Below are positions 49,179 to 59,700 of a stretch of DNA of 64,000 nt, one piece after another; position 1 is the first letter of the stretch; every line of letters begins with the position of its first letter. This DNA is from Thauera aromatica_A (GTDB taxonomy: Bacteria; Pseudomonadota; Gammaproteobacteria; Burkholderiales; Rhodocyclaceae). The stretch is taken from positions 138,805 to 202,804 of the forward strand of contig NZ_JALLIK010000107.1 of assembly GCF_023093595.1 (NCBI RefSeq). The letters are read 5' to 3'. The position numbers were made by a program, and so were the translations under genes. The notes below the pieces were generated by a model. It ran no database searches, was not told the DNA's origin, and was given only the letters and a program-made list of their open reading frames with translations.

Positions 49179-51116
49179 ATGGCAGCGCAACCCCTCGTTC
49201 CGGCACGCCTCGCCTTCGCCGAAGACGGCACGCCCTGGTCCGACACCTTCGGCGACGTCTACCACTCCGCCGACGGCGGCCTGGGGCAGGCGGATCACGT
49301 GTTCCTCGCCGGCAACGGTCTGCCGCAGCGCTGGCGCGGCCGCGAGCGCTTCGTGGTGCTGGAGACCGGCTTCGGCCTGGGGCTCAATTTCCTCGCCACC
49401 TGGGCTTCCTGGCGTGACGATCCCGAACGCTGCGGGCGGCTCCACTTCGTTTCCTGCGAACTCCACCCTTTCGGCACCGACGATCTCGCCCGCCTCCACC
49501 GGCGCTGGCCGCAGTTCGCCGAACTGTCCGCGGCGCTGCGCGCGCAATGGCCGGTGCTCGCGCCCGGCCTGCACCGCCTCCACCTCGACGGCGAGCGCGT
49601 CACCCTGACGCTGTACTTCGGCGATGCGCGCGAGGGCCTGGCGCAGCTCGTCGCCCGGGCCGACGCTTTCTACCTCGACGGCTTTTCCCCGGCCAGGAAC
49701 CCTGAACTGTGGTCGCCGCAGCTTTGCCGGCAACTCGCCCACCTCGCCGCGCCGGGCGCGACGCTCGCCACCTGGTCGGTTGCCGGCGCGGTGCGCCGGC
49801 ACCTGCGCGACGCCGGCTTCGAGCTTGCAAAGGTGCCCGGCTTCGGCGGCAAGCGTCAGATGCTGCGCGGACGCCTGCCGGGCGCCGCAAGCACGGCGCC
49901 GCAGCCCGGGGGCGGAACGCGGGATGCGCCCCCCCGCCGCCATGCCCTGATCGTCGGCGCCGGTCTCGCCGGCTGCGCGCTGGCCGAGCGCCTCGCCGCC
50001 CGCGGCTGGAACATCGAGCTCATCGACGCCGCCGCCGCGCCTGCCCTCGGCGCGTCCGGCAACCTCGCCGGGGTACTGCGCCCGCTTCCCAGCCTCGACG
50101 ACAACCGCATGAGCCGGCTGACGCGCGCCGGCACCCTCTACGGCTGGCGCCACATCGCCCGCCTGCGCGCCGCAGGCGAGGCGGTGAAGGCCGCAGCGTG
50201 CGGCGTGCTGCATCTGGCGCGCGACGACACCCAGGCGGCGAAGATGGTCGCCGTGGTCGAGCGCCTCGGCCTGCCCCCCGGCCACCTGCGCTACGTCGCC
50301 GCCGACGAGGCCTCCACCCTTGCCGGCTGGGCGGTGCCGATCGGCGGCTGGTGGTTCGGCGACAGCGGCTGGGTGCATCCACCCAGCCTGTGCGCGGCCA
50401 ACCTCGCCCGCCACGGCGACCGGGTGCGCACCCATTTCGGCCGCAAGCTTGCCCGCCTGCAGCGCGACGACACCGGCTGGTGCGCTGTCGACGAACGGGG
50501 CACGAAGATCGCCGGCGCCGCAGTCCTGGTGCTCGCCGTCGGCAGCGCGGTGCGCGACTTCGTCCCCGCCCGCCTGCTGCCGGTCGGCAGCGCGCGCGGC
50601 CAGGTCTCGTTGCTGCCGGCGACCCCCGGCGGCGCGCCGCGGGTGGTCGTGTGCCGCGGTGGTTACGTCAGCCCCGAAGTCGACGGCCAGCACTGCACCG
50701 GCGCCAGCTTCGACAGCGACGACGAGGATGCGGCGCCGCGGCTGCGCGACCACGCCGACAACCTCGCCCGGCTCGAGGCCATGCTGCCGGGCATCACCGC
50801 CGGGCTCGCGCCCGCCGATGTCGGCGGCCGCGTCGGCTTCCGCCCGACTTCGCCCGACCGCCTGCCGATGGTCGGCGCCCTTCCTGCCGCATCCGCAGTC
50901 GCCCCGGCCACGCCGCTCGCCGCCATCCCGCGCCAACCCGACGCCTGGGTGCTGTCGGGCTACGGTGCGCGCGGCCTGGTGTGGTCGGAAATCGCCGCCG
51001 AACTGCTCGCCAGCGTGCTCGACGGCGACCCGCTGCCGCTCGAGCGCGACCTGTGCGAGGCGCTCGATCCGGCGCGCTTCCTGCTGCGCCCGCCCCGCGG
51101 CCGGGCCACCGGCTGA
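49179..51116 (+). CDS. mnmC: bifunctional tRNA wobble-uridine enzyme MnmC
   Basis: MnmC completes 5-methylaminomethyl-2-thiouridine at the wobble base of some tRNAs. This 645-residue protein has both halves. The N-terminal methyltransferase (about residues 1-235, FVVLETGFGLGLNFLATW as the SAM site, then FYLDGFSPARNPELWS) adds the final methyl. The FAD-dependent oxidoreductase (about 255-645, IVGAGLAGCALAERLAARG as the dinucleotide fold, GASGNLAGVLRPLPS next) removes the carboxymethyl group. A short linker near 240-250 joins them. The 36-base gap from the DUF808 gene and same direction suggest co-transcription. Confidence 0.95.
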   Translation: MAAQPLVPARLAFAEDGTPWSDTFGDVYHSADGGLGQADHVFLAGNGLPQRWRGRERFVVLETGFGLGLNFLATWASWRDDPERCGRLHFVSCELHPFGTDDLARLHRRWPQFAELSAALRAQWPVLAPGLHRLHLDGERVTLTLYFGDAREGLAQLVARADAFYLDGFSPARNPELWSPQLCRQLAHLAAPGATLATWSVAGAVRRHLRDAGFELAKVPGFGGKRQMLRGRLPGAASTAPQPGGGTRDAPPRRHALIVGAGLAGCALAERLAARGWNIELIDAAAAPALGASGNLAGVLRPLPSLDDNRMSRLTRAGTLYGWRHIARLRAAGEAVKAAACGVLHLARDDTQAAKMVAVVERLGLPPGHLRYVAADEASTLAGWAVPIGGWWFGDSGWVHPPSLCAANLARHGDRVRTHFGRKLARLQRDDTGWCAVDERGTKIAGAAVLVLAVGSAVRDFVPARLLPVGSARGQVSLLPATPGGAPRVVVCRGGYVSPEVDGQHCTGASFDSDDEDAAPRLRDHADNLARLEAMLPGITAGLAPADVGGRVGFRPTSPDRLPMVGALPAASAVAPATPLAAIPRQPDAWVLSGYGARGLVWSEIAAELLASVLDGDPLPLERDLCEALDPARFLLRPPRGRATG

Positions 51117-51229
51117 CGCCGCCCGGCGAAAGCCCGGGAAGAGGGCCGTGGGGAGGTCGCTGCGGGGACCATGTGAGCGGGACCATGCAGCCGGGAAAGC
51201 CGCCCCGCCCCTGCCCGCCCGGCGCCGCG

Positions 51230-52882
51230 TCAGTACTCCAGGTTGGCGCCGAATTCGGGCGTACGGCCGTGCTCGATGTCCTCGATCCAGCGCTCGATCG
51301 GGACCTGCGCTCCGGTCCAGAAGTTCTGGCACCGCCTCAGGTAGTCGATCACGGCCTGCTTTTCGCCCCGCTGCAGCAGATCTCTGGCCAGCCCCATGTT
51401 CGGCCCGAAGGAGGACAGCGTCCCGCCGCCTGCACTCTCGCCCGCCGCCCGCAGATGCGCGCGTGCCTCGGCCACCGATCCGCGCTTCAGCGCCAGTTGC
51501 CCCATCACCATGTGCCCGTCGTGCCAGGCCGGACCATATTGCTCATCCTGCGGATGCGGCTCGGCAAGCGCCAGCAGTTCGCGCGCGTATCGCTCCGCCT
51601 TTGCCTGCTCGCCGAGCTTGAGCGCGAGCTTCGCGACTTCCTGCAGGCGGCTCATACGCCACTCCGGCTCGCCCGTCCGCGCCAGGCTTTTTTCCAGATA
51701 GCCCAGCGCGCGCTGCATCGCGTCCCCATCGCCGCCCCCGGCGAGGCCCGGCCTGGCCATCAGCAGCAGGTGCTGGCCGAGCGTCTCCGCCCAGAGTGGA
51801 TTGCCCGGCTGCAGGCGTTCGGCGCGCGTGAGCAGTTGCTCCGCGAGTTTCCTTTCCCCCGTTGCCGACGTGCCGAAGGCCTGCATCATCACCCCGTACT
51901 GGCTGAGGATCTTGCCCGCCACCCCCACCAGTACCGGGCTCTCCGACTGCGCCAGGGTCTTGCGCGCCTTCGCGGCAAAGGGGCCGGACGCCTCCTGCGG
52001 ACTGGCGGCAACCGGGATGCCGGTATGGTTGAGCCCGGACACGCCGAGAACCGCAAGCGCGTAGAGGTAACCCAGGCTGGCATCGTAGTGCTCGGCAGAC
52101 CCAGGAAAACGCGACTTCCCCGCCAGCAGGATGCGCTCGGCGATGGGCTTGTCATGAACCTGATGGTAGGCCGCAGCGTGTGCGAATGCCGCCGCGGAAG
52201 CCGGCTCCCGGTCCACCTGCTGCAACCACAGACGGCTGCCCTCGGCATAGCCCGGGGGGTCGGCAAGCGTATTTCCGGCCCGCGCGATGCGCGCCTCGAC
52301 GGTGCCGCCGAGCTCGCTGTCGGGATGCTCAGCGATCAGCCACAGGATGTGGCGGCGGCGGGCTTCAATGGTTTTCGGCGCACCGATTTCGCCCACCGCG
52401 TTGAAATAGTAGTAGCCGAGCAGGCGGTAGCGGGAGGTCGTTTCGGCCGGGTTCTTTTCCAGCCTCGCCTCCAGTTGGAGCGCGACCCTGGAGCACAGGC
52501 TGCGCCCATTGCGGAGCAGTTCCAGCGGCCCGAGCCCGTTCAGCCGTTCCGCCTCCGCGGCGACGGAAGCGGCATCGCTGTCGCGCTCACAGAGCCGGAT
52601 CAGCAGCCGGCGCGCTTCGGGCAGACCGCGGCTGGCCGCCTCGCGGTACCAGCGCAGGCCTTCCTCCTTGTCCTGGGCGACGCCCCAGCCGAAGGTGTAC
52701 ATCTTGCCGAGGAGGAACTGCGCCTTGCTGTTGCCGCGCTCGGCGAGCGGGCGCAACTCGGCCAGGGCCTTCGGGTAGTCGCTCAGGTCGAGCGCCCGCT
52801 GCCCGGTGTTCAGATCGGCGACGGCCGGCCCGGCGCAGGCGGCGAGCAGAACCCAGGCCGCAGCAAGCATGCGCTTCATCAT
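51230..52882 (-). CDS. exported TPR/Sel1-repeat protein
   Basis: This 550-residue protein starts with a signal peptide (MMKRMLAAAWVLLAACAGPA) that includes a lipobox-like AAC, so it may be periplasmic or lipid-anchored. Sel1-like repeats lie early (about residues 30-95, GNSKAQFLLGKMYTFGWG then GLRWYREAASRGLPEARRLL). Further TPR-like helical pairs fill the rest (for example KLAEQLLTRAERLQPGN). It ends FGANLEY. Sel1/TPR proteins act as binding scaffolds; the partner is unknown. The family's usual neighbours do not identify it here: gltX is upstream on the same strand and mnmC is convergent. Confidence 0.78.
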   Translation of the reverse strand: MMKRMLAAAWVLLAACAGPAVADLNTGQRALDLSDYPKALAELRPLAERGNSKAQFLLGKMYTFGWGVAQDKEEGLRWYREAASRGLPEARRLLIRLCERDSDAASVAAEAERLNGLGPLELLRNGRSLCSRVALQLEARLEKNPAETTSRYRLLGYYYFNAVGEIGAPKTIEARRRHILWLIAEHPDSELGGTVEARIARAGNTLADPPGYAEGSRLWLQQVDREPASAAAFAHAAAYHQVHDKPIAERILLAGKSRFPGSAEHYDASLGYLYALAVLGVSGLNHTGIPVAASPQEASGPFAAKARKTLAQSESPVLVGVAGKILSQYGVMMQAFGTSATGERKLAEQLLTRAERLQPGNPLWAETLGQHLLLMARPGLAGGGDGDAMQRALGYLEKSLARTGEPEWRMSRLQEVAKLALKLGEQAKAERYARELLALAEPHPQDEQYGPAWHDGHMVMGQLALKRGSVAEARAHLRAAGESAGGGTLSSFGPNMGLARDLLQRGEKQAVIDYLRRCQNFWTGAQVPIERWIEDIEHGRTPEFGANLEY

Positions 52883-52955
52883 TCACCCCCCTTTTTTTCG
52901 CCGTCTGCGCACGCATTGCGCGCAGCGCGGGGGTTCCCGGCAAAGCGGAAAGCGC

Positions 52956-52984
52956 CCCCGGCTATCCTGTCACCATAGCCGGGG
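52956..52984. terminator. 10-bp hairpin between gltX and the TPR gene
   Basis: CCCCGGCTAT (52956-52965) and ATAGCCGGGG (52975-52984) are perfect reverse complements with a 9-base loop. On the minus strand a T-containing stretch (GCGCTTTCCGCTTT) follows, so it could end gltX transcription, but there is no uninterrupted T-run and the terminator call is tentative. Confidence 0.45.
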
Positions 52985-53064
52985 ATGGGGCCGTATTCAA
53001 AAAAGGGGGTTCAAACGCGCGGAAGAAGGGCCTTCTGCATTGCCGGGCGGCTTGCGGGCGAGCG

Positions 53065-54477
53065 TCAGAGGTGGCGATCGAGGCGCGCGAGCACGCGCTC
53101 GCGCCCCAGCACTTCGAGCACCGCGTCGATCGAGGGCGTCTGCGCCACGCCGAGCACGGCGACGCGCAGCGGGATCGCCACCTGCGGCATCTTCAGGCCG
53201 TGCTCGGCCATGGTGTCCTTGATCGCCTGCGCCAGCGCGGCCTTGTCCCAGGCGACCTCGGCGAGGCGGCGGCGCAGGCCGGCGAGCGCGGCGCGGGCGG
53301 CCTCGGTCAGGTGCTGGCCGATCACTTCCGGCGCCGGATGCACCTCGGCGACGAAGAGCTCGACCGCGTCGGCCAGTTCATTGAGGTTCGCGACCCGGTC
53401 CTTGTACAGCGCCACCACCGCCTCCAGGGACACCCCGGTTTCCGGATCGACTTCACGCCGGGCGAGGCGGTTGGCGACTTCGGCGGCGAGGAAGGCGTCG
53501 TCGGCCTTCTTCAGGTACTGGGCGTTGAGCCAGTTGAGCTTTTCGGTGTTGAACTGCGCCGCCGAAGGGGTGATGTGGTCGAGGTCGAACCACTCGACGA
53601 ACTGCGCGCGGCTGAAGACCTCGTCGTCGCCGTGGCTCCAGCCCAGACGCGCGAGGTAGTTGATCACCGCTTCGGGCAGGTAGCCGTCGTCGTCGTACTG
53701 CATCACGCTCACCGCGCCGTGGCGCTTGGACAGCTTGGTGCCGTCGTCGCCGAGGATCATCGACAGGTGGGCGTACAACGGCACTTCGGCGCCGAGCGCG
53801 CGCAGCACGTTGATCTGACGCGGGGTGTTGTTGACGTGGTCGTCGCCACGGATGACGTGGGTGATGCCCATGTCCCAGTCGTCCACCACCACGCAGAAGT
53901 TGTAGGTCGGCGTGCCGTCGGCGCGGGCGATGATGAAGTCGTCGAGCTCGGTGTTGGCGATCTCGATGCGGCCCTTGACCAGGTCGTCCCACGCCACCAC
54001 GCCTTCAGTCGGGTTGCGGAAGCGCACCACCGGCTGCACGCCTTCGGGCGGCGGCGGCAGGGTCTTGCCCGGCTCGGGACGCCAGCATCCGTCGTAGCGG
54101 GGTTTTTCGCCGCGCGCGCGCTGCTCCTCGCGGAGGCGGTCGAGTTCTTCCGCCGCCATGTAGCAGGGATAGGCGGTGCCGGCGGCGAGCATCTGGCGGA
54201 TCACGTCCTTGTACCGGTCCATCCGCTGCATCTGGTAAAACGGACCTTCGTCGTGCGCGAGGCCGAGCCAGCGCATGCCGTCGAGGATGGCCTGCACCGC
54301 TTCGGGGGTGGAGCGGGCGACATCGGTGTCCTCGATGCGCAGGATGAAGGCTCCGCCGTGGCGCCGGGCGTACGCCCAGGAGAACAGCGCGGTGCGGGCG
54401 CCGCCGATGTGCAGGTAGCCGGTCGGGCTGGGGGCGAAGCGGGTGCGGACGGGACGGGAAGCAGGCGTTGCAGGCAT
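53065..54477 (-). CDS. gltX: glutamyl-tRNA synthetase
   Basis: This 470-residue class I synthetase charges tRNA with glutamate. The HIGH-type motif is in FAPSPTGYLHIGGARTAL (about residues 11-28) and the KMSKS-type motif is TKLSKRHGAVSV (near 250). The middle contains EDTDVARSTPEAVQAILDGM and IRGDDHVNNTPRQINVL, all standard, and the C-terminal half is the helical anticodon-binding domain. The usual zinc-site cysteines are only partly present (PCYMA and DGCWR). The first ATG (MPATPASRPVRTRF) is used. It is on the opposite strand to kup, with 273 bases between. Confidence 0.97.
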   Translation of the reverse strand: MPATPASRPVRTRFAPSPTGYLHIGGARTALFSWAYARRHGGAFILRIEDTDVARSTPEAVQAILDGMRWLGLAHDEGPFYQMQRMDRYKDVIRQMLAAGTAYPCYMAAEELDRLREEQRARGEKPRYDGCWRPEPGKTLPPPPEGVQPVVRFRNPTEGVVAWDDLVKGRIEIANTELDDFIIARADGTPTYNFCVVVDDWDMGITHVIRGDDHVNNTPRQINVLRALGAEVPLYAHLSMILGDDGTKLSKRHGAVSVMQYDDDGYLPEAVINYLARLGWSHGDDEVFSRAQFVEWFDLDHITPSAAQFNTEKLNWLNAQYLKKADDAFLAAEVANRLARREVDPETGVSLEAVVALYKDRVANLNELADAVELFVAEVHPAPEVIGQHLTEAARAALAGLRRRLAEVAWDKAALAQAIKDTMAEHGLKMPQVAIPLRVAVLGVAQTPSIDAVLEVLGRERVLARLDRHL

Positions 54478-54750
54478 GGAGGTCGGAAAATCGGCAGAAG
54501 GAAGGAGACGCGAGGTTCCGGGACGCGAGTCAAGACATCCCGGCAGAAAGGGGCGATTCTAACCCCGATGCAGCAGTGGCTGGCCCTCAACGCAGCCGGC
54601 CGACACGTGCCAAGGGAGGCCCCGCCAGGGCGGCGATCTTTACACTTTTTTTATGCGCTTCCTGTGTAGCATCCGCCCCGGCGCCCACACCCACGCCTGA
54701 CATCGGGGGCAACACCCTTCCCGCGCAGCCATCCCGTACGAAAGCAGACC

Positions 54751-56658
54751 ATGCAGACACCTGGTTCGACAAACGCTCCCGGCCCCCCTCCCGCTGATAG
54801 GCACGGAAACCTTCCGGGCATGGTCATCGCCGCCATCGGCGTCGTGTACGGAGACATCGGCACGAGCCCCCTGTATACGCTGAAGGAAGTCTTCAACGGC
54901 CACCATGCAGTGCCGGTCACGCCCGCCAATGTGTACGGCATCCTGTCGCTGGTTTTCTGGGCGCTGGTGCTGGTCGTCTCGGTGAAGTACGTGATCTTCA
55001 TCACTCGTGCCGACAACCGCGGCGAAGGCGGCATCATGGCCTTGATGTCACTCGCGCTGCGGGTCGTCGAGCCTGGCCGCAAGGCCACGCTGTTGTCGCT
55101 GCTGGGCGTCTTCGGGGCGGCGCTGTTCTACGGCGACGGAATGATCACACCGGCGATCTCGGTGCTGTCGGCGGTCGAAGGGCTCGAAGTCGCCACCCCT
55201 GCGCTGCGCCCTTTCGTGGTCCCGATCGCACTGGTGGTGCTGGTCGGCCTCTTCATGATGCAGCGCCGGGGCACGGCAAGTGTGGGCGCCATTTTCGGGC
55301 CCGTGATGCTGTGCTGGTTCGCGATCCTGGCCGCGCTCGGCATCAATGGCATCCGGCTTCACCCGGAAATCCTCGGCGCCCTGAACCCAGCCTGGGCTGC
55401 GGCCTTCCTATGGCACAACCCGCTGCTGGGCTGGCTCGCCCTCGGTGCCGTCGTCCTGGCCATCACCGGTGGCGAGGCCCTGTATGCCGACATGGGGCAT
55501 TTCGGCCGAAAACCGATCAAACTGGGCTGGTTTCTCGTCGTCTTCCCGGCCTTGTACCTGAACTACCTCGGGCAGGGCGCGCTGATCCTCGACCATCCGG
55601 AGAACGTCGGCAACCCCTTCTACATGCTGGTGCCCGAGCCGCTGCTGTACCCGATGGTCGGCATAGCGACCCTGGCCACCATCATCGCCAGCCAGGCCGT
55701 CATCTCGGGCGCCTTCTCGCTGACCCAGCAAGCGATCCAGCTCGGTTACGCGCCGCGGATGCGAACGCTGCACACATCGGAAAGGGAGATCGGCCAGATC
55801 TACGTTCCCGGCATCAACGGCATGCTGCTCGGTGCAGTCGTCGCCCTCGTGGTCGGCTTCCAGTCTTCGAGCGCGCTGGCCTCAGCCTACGGCATCGCGG
55901 TGACGCTGACGATGATGATCGACACCGTGCTCGCCTTCGTGGTCGTGCGCCGGCTATGGAAATGGGGGATGCTGCCGGCACTGGCGTTCATCCTCGTTTT
56001 CCTGATCACCGACATGGCGTTCTTTTCCGCCAACCTGACCAAGGTGCTGGCCGGGGGGTGGTTTCCGCTGCTCATCGGTGCGGTGATCTTCACCTTGCTG
56101 ACGACCTGGAAGCGCGGCCGCAGCCTCCTCAATGAACGCATCCGCAGCGACACGATGCCGCTCGAACTGTTCATTCACTCCCTGTTCAACGACCCCCCGC
56201 CCCGGGTCGCGGGGACAGCGGTCTTCATGACCACCTGGCTCGATGGCGTGCCGCGGGCGCTGCTGCACAACCTGCTGCACAACAAGGTTCTCCATCAGCA
56301 GGTACTCCTCCTCAGGGTCGAGACGGCCGACATCCCGTACGTGCCGCTGGAAGAGCGGCTCCGGCTCACCCCGCTCGATTTCGGCTTCCATCAGCTGAGT
56401 GTGCACTACGGGTTCAAGGACGAACCCAACATCCCGGTGGAGCTCGCCCGCTGCCGTGAACTGGGCCTGCCCATCAACATGATGGAGACGTCCTTCTTCC
56501 TCGGGCGCGAGGCGCTCGTGTCCCGGATGGGCTCGGGCATGGCGCGGTGGCGTGAAAAGCTCTTCATCGTCATGTTCCGCAACGCCGGCAGCGCCGCGGA
56601 CTATTTCAGGATCCCGCCCAACCGGGTCATCGAGCTGGGCACCCAGATCGAGCTCTGA
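54751..56658 (+). CDS. kup: potassium uptake protein Kup (TrkD)
   Basis: Kup is a potassium importer driven by the proton gradient, important under low pH or osmotic stress. The 635-residue protein has the family opening IGVVYGDIGTSPLYTLKEVF, twelve predicted membrane helices (about residues 25-440), GGEALYADMGHFGRKPIKL (about 240-258) and a cytoplasmic C-terminal domain (about 460-635, with FMTTWLDGVPRALLHNL and ETSFFLGREALV). These are hallmark Kup segments. The ATG at 54751 precedes the short polar N-terminus; the ribosome site is weak. The upstream 273 bases (54478-54750) contain a T-rich stretch but no promoter I would call with confidence. Confidence 0.95.
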   Translation: MQTPGSTNAPGPPPADRHGNLPGMVIAAIGVVYGDIGTSPLYTLKEVFNGHHAVPVTPANVYGILSLVFWALVLVVSVKYVIFITRADNRGEGGIMALMSLALRVVEPGRKATLLSLLGVFGAALFYGDGMITPAISVLSAVEGLEVATPALRPFVVPIALVVLVGLFMMQRRGTASVGAIFGPVMLCWFAILAALGINGIRLHPEILGALNPAWAAAFLWHNPLLGWLALGAVVLAITGGEALYADMGHFGRKPIKLGWFLVVFPALYLNYLGQGALILDHPENVGNPFYMLVPEPLLYPMVGIATLATIIASQAVISGAFSLTQQAIQLGYAPRMRTLHTSEREIGQIYVPGINGMLLGAVVALVVGFQSSSALASAYGIAVTLTMMIDTVLAFVVVRRLWKWGMLPALAFILVFLITDMAFFSANLTKVLAGGWFPLLIGAVIFTLLTTWKRGRSLLNERIRSDTMPLELFIHSLFNDPPPRVAGTAVFMTTWLDGVPRALLHNLLHNKVLHQQVLLLRVETADIPYVPLEERLRLTPLDFGFHQLSVHYGFKDEPNIPVELARCRELGLPINMMETSFFLGREALVSRMGSGMARWREKLFIVMFRNAGSAADYFRIPPNRVIELGTQIEL

Positions 56659-56773
56659 ACGGCCCAGTCACAGGCTGATTCCGCCAACGACGCGTCCGTT
56701 GCCGTGAAAAAGGCCCTTCGGCATCCGCGGACATGCTTGATATGATCCGCAAAAAAGACCGATGGGCCGATGA

Positions 56774-59700
56774 ATGAACGACAACGCGGTGAAGGCTGCG
56801 CAGGGTAGGACGCCAGCCGACACGCCCATCTCCCCGAAAGTGCACCTGCGCCGCTGCCTGATCGTCGCCTTTCTTTACGGTCTGGCCGGGGTCGCCGGGA
56901 TGTTGTTCTCCCTGTCCTCCGGTTACGCCTCCCCGGTATGGCCCGCCGCCGGAGTGGCGGTGGCCGCCCTGCTGATCTGGGGGCCACGCTGCTGGCCAGG
57001 GGTCTGGCTCGGCGGCCTGTCGACCAACCTCTGGTTCGACCCTTCCCTTGCCGGTGCCGGAACCGCCGCACTGATCGCGAGCGCAGTCACCGCCCAGGCC
57101 CTGCTCGGCGCCCGGCTGGCACGGCGCTACCTCGAGGACGACCTGCCGTTCGCCCACGACTGGAGACTGGGCCGGTTCCTGATCGGCGCAGGACCGCTGG
57201 CCTGCCTCCTTTCCGCCTCGTGCAGCACCGCCATCCGGTTCTTCGGTGGCCGGCTCGAGGAGGCTGCACTGCTCGACGAATGGCTGCGCTGGTGGTCGGG
57301 CGACACCCTCGGCGTGCTGCTGTTCGCCCCGCTGAGCCTGCTGCTGTGGCCCGGCACTCACCCCTTCCGGGTGCTTGGCGGCGGCAGCTACCGCTTCACC
57401 CTGCCGCTGATCATCACCGCCGCCCTGCTGGTATCCGGTCATCTCGGCCTGACGCAACTGGAAGACCTGCGCGCGCGCAGCCAGACCCACACGCTGATGC
57501 GCGTCATCAGCGACGGTGAAACCCAGAGCATCGTCGAAACCCTGCTGCCGCTCGAAGGGCTCGCCCACTTCTTCACCGCCAGCGACGAAGTCACGCGCGA
57601 GGAATTCCACAAATATGCCCACAGCTTTCTCGATCACCCGGCGATCCTTTCGGTGGACTGGGCGCCGCGCATCGAAGCCGCGCAGCGCGGCGCCTTCGAG
57701 GCATCGATGCTCACCGAAGGCTTCGAAACCTTCCGCATCACCGAACTGGACGGCCAGGGAAAACTGCAGAGCGCCGGCCGGCGTGCCGAATACTTCCCGA
57801 TCCTGTACAGCGCGCCACTGGCCGCCAGCCATATCGTGCTCGGCCTCGACCACGGCTTCGAGCCGCTACGCCGCCAGGCGATGGCCGCGGCGCTGGGCAA
57901 CGGCAGCACCGCAGCTTCCGATCAGGTCCGGCTGGTGCGTACCGAACGCCATGCCTCGCTGGTCTATATCCCGGTGTGGCGGCAGGCTGGCGAGCGCCAA
58001 CCACAGCACCTCGCCGGCTACGTGGCCGGCGTCCTCGACATCCCGCAGCTGTTCGCCCCGCTGATCGAGCGTGCCCGCGAACACCGCTTCGCCGCACGCA
58101 TCACCGACGTCACCCCGGGTAGCCCGGCACGCCTGCTGGTCGACGGCCTGCCCGGCGAAGCCGAGCCGGACTGGCAGCGCGACTTCCACTTCGGCGGCCG
58201 CACCTGGCGCCTGGAAATGCAGCCCGACACTCCGCCCCGGCTACCCGGCTCAAGCAGCGAGGAGCGCCTCTTCCTCGGTTTTTCCATGCTCATCGCACTG
58301 CTCGCGGTCTTCGCCACCCTCAGCAGTGCCGGTCGCCACACCCTCATCAGCCGCCAGGTCGGCGAGCGCACCGCCCAGCTGCGCAGCGAGCTGGAGGCCC
58401 GTTCGGCGGCCGAACTCGCCCTGCACCTGAGCGAAGAACGCTATCGCCAGCTGATCGAGCTCTCGCCCCTTGGCATCCTCGTGCAGTGCGATGGCCGCTT
58501 CATGTTCGTCAACGCCCGCACCCTGGAGCTGTTCGGCGCCCGCTCCGCCGACCAGCTGCTGGGGCACGCCCTGCTCGATTTCGTCCACCCCGACAGCCGG
58601 GACATCATCCGCGAGCGCACCGAGCTGCGCGCCAATGGGCTGCCCGCCCCCAACCCGACGGTGATCCACTACCACCGCCTGGACGGCTCCTATTCCTGGG
58701 CCGAACTCACCTCGGTCGCCTACCTGCACGGGGGCCGCCTCGGCTCGCTGATCCTGCTCAACGACATCAGCGCGCGCATCCGTGCCGAAGAGCAGCACGA
58801 CCGCTTCTTCAACCTGTCCCTCGACCTGTTCTGCATCGCCTCCACCGACGGCCATTTCAAGAGCGTCAACCCCGCCTTCAGCCGGATCCTGGGCTGGAGC
58901 GAGCAGGAACTGCTCAGTCGCCCGATGTTCGATTTTGTCCATCCCGACGACATTCCCGCCACCCGCCACGAGCTCCAGCGCCTGGCTCACGACGACAGCA
59001 GCACGCTCGGCTTCGAGAACCGCTACCGCTGCAAGGACGGCTCCTGGCGCTGGCTGAGCTGGAAGGCCCTGCCCCAGCCGGGCCAGTTGCTGTTCGCCAC
59101 CGCGCGGGACATGACCGAGCAGCACCGCGCCGCGCGGCAGCTCACCGAGCTCAATGCCGAGCTGCAGCAGCGCATCGAGGAGCGCAGCCGGACCCTGACC
59201 GAGCTGGAAGCCAAAAAGGAGGAAATCCGCGCGGTTCTCGATCACCTGCTCGAATGCGTGATCACCATCGACCGCCACGGCACCATCCGCCGCGTCAATC
59301 CGGCGATCGAGCCGCTGCTCGGCTACACCCCCGAAGAACTGCTCGGGCGTAACGTCTCCTGCCTGATGGACAGTCCCCACCGTGACCGGCACGACGACTA
59401 CCTGGCGCGCTACCTGCAGAGCGGCGAGCGTCACATCATCGGCTCCTGTCGCGAAGTGACCGGGCGCCACAAGAGCGGCGCAGCGGTCAGCCTGGAGCTG
59501 AGCGTGTCCGAATACCGCATCGACGGCGAGCACCTGTTCATCGGCACCCTGCGCGACATCCGCGACCGCCAGGCGCTGATTGCCAGCCTCACCCAGGCCC
59601 GCGAGGATGCCGAGCAGGCCAGCCGCGCGAAGTCGGCCTTCCTCGCCACCATGAGCCACGAGATCCGCACGCCGATGAACGGCGTGATCGGCCTGATCGA

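Noticed and set aside
54639..54672. Promoter for kup (TTTACA and TAGCAT)
   Set aside because: The spacing of 22 bases is too long for a standard sigma-70 promoter.
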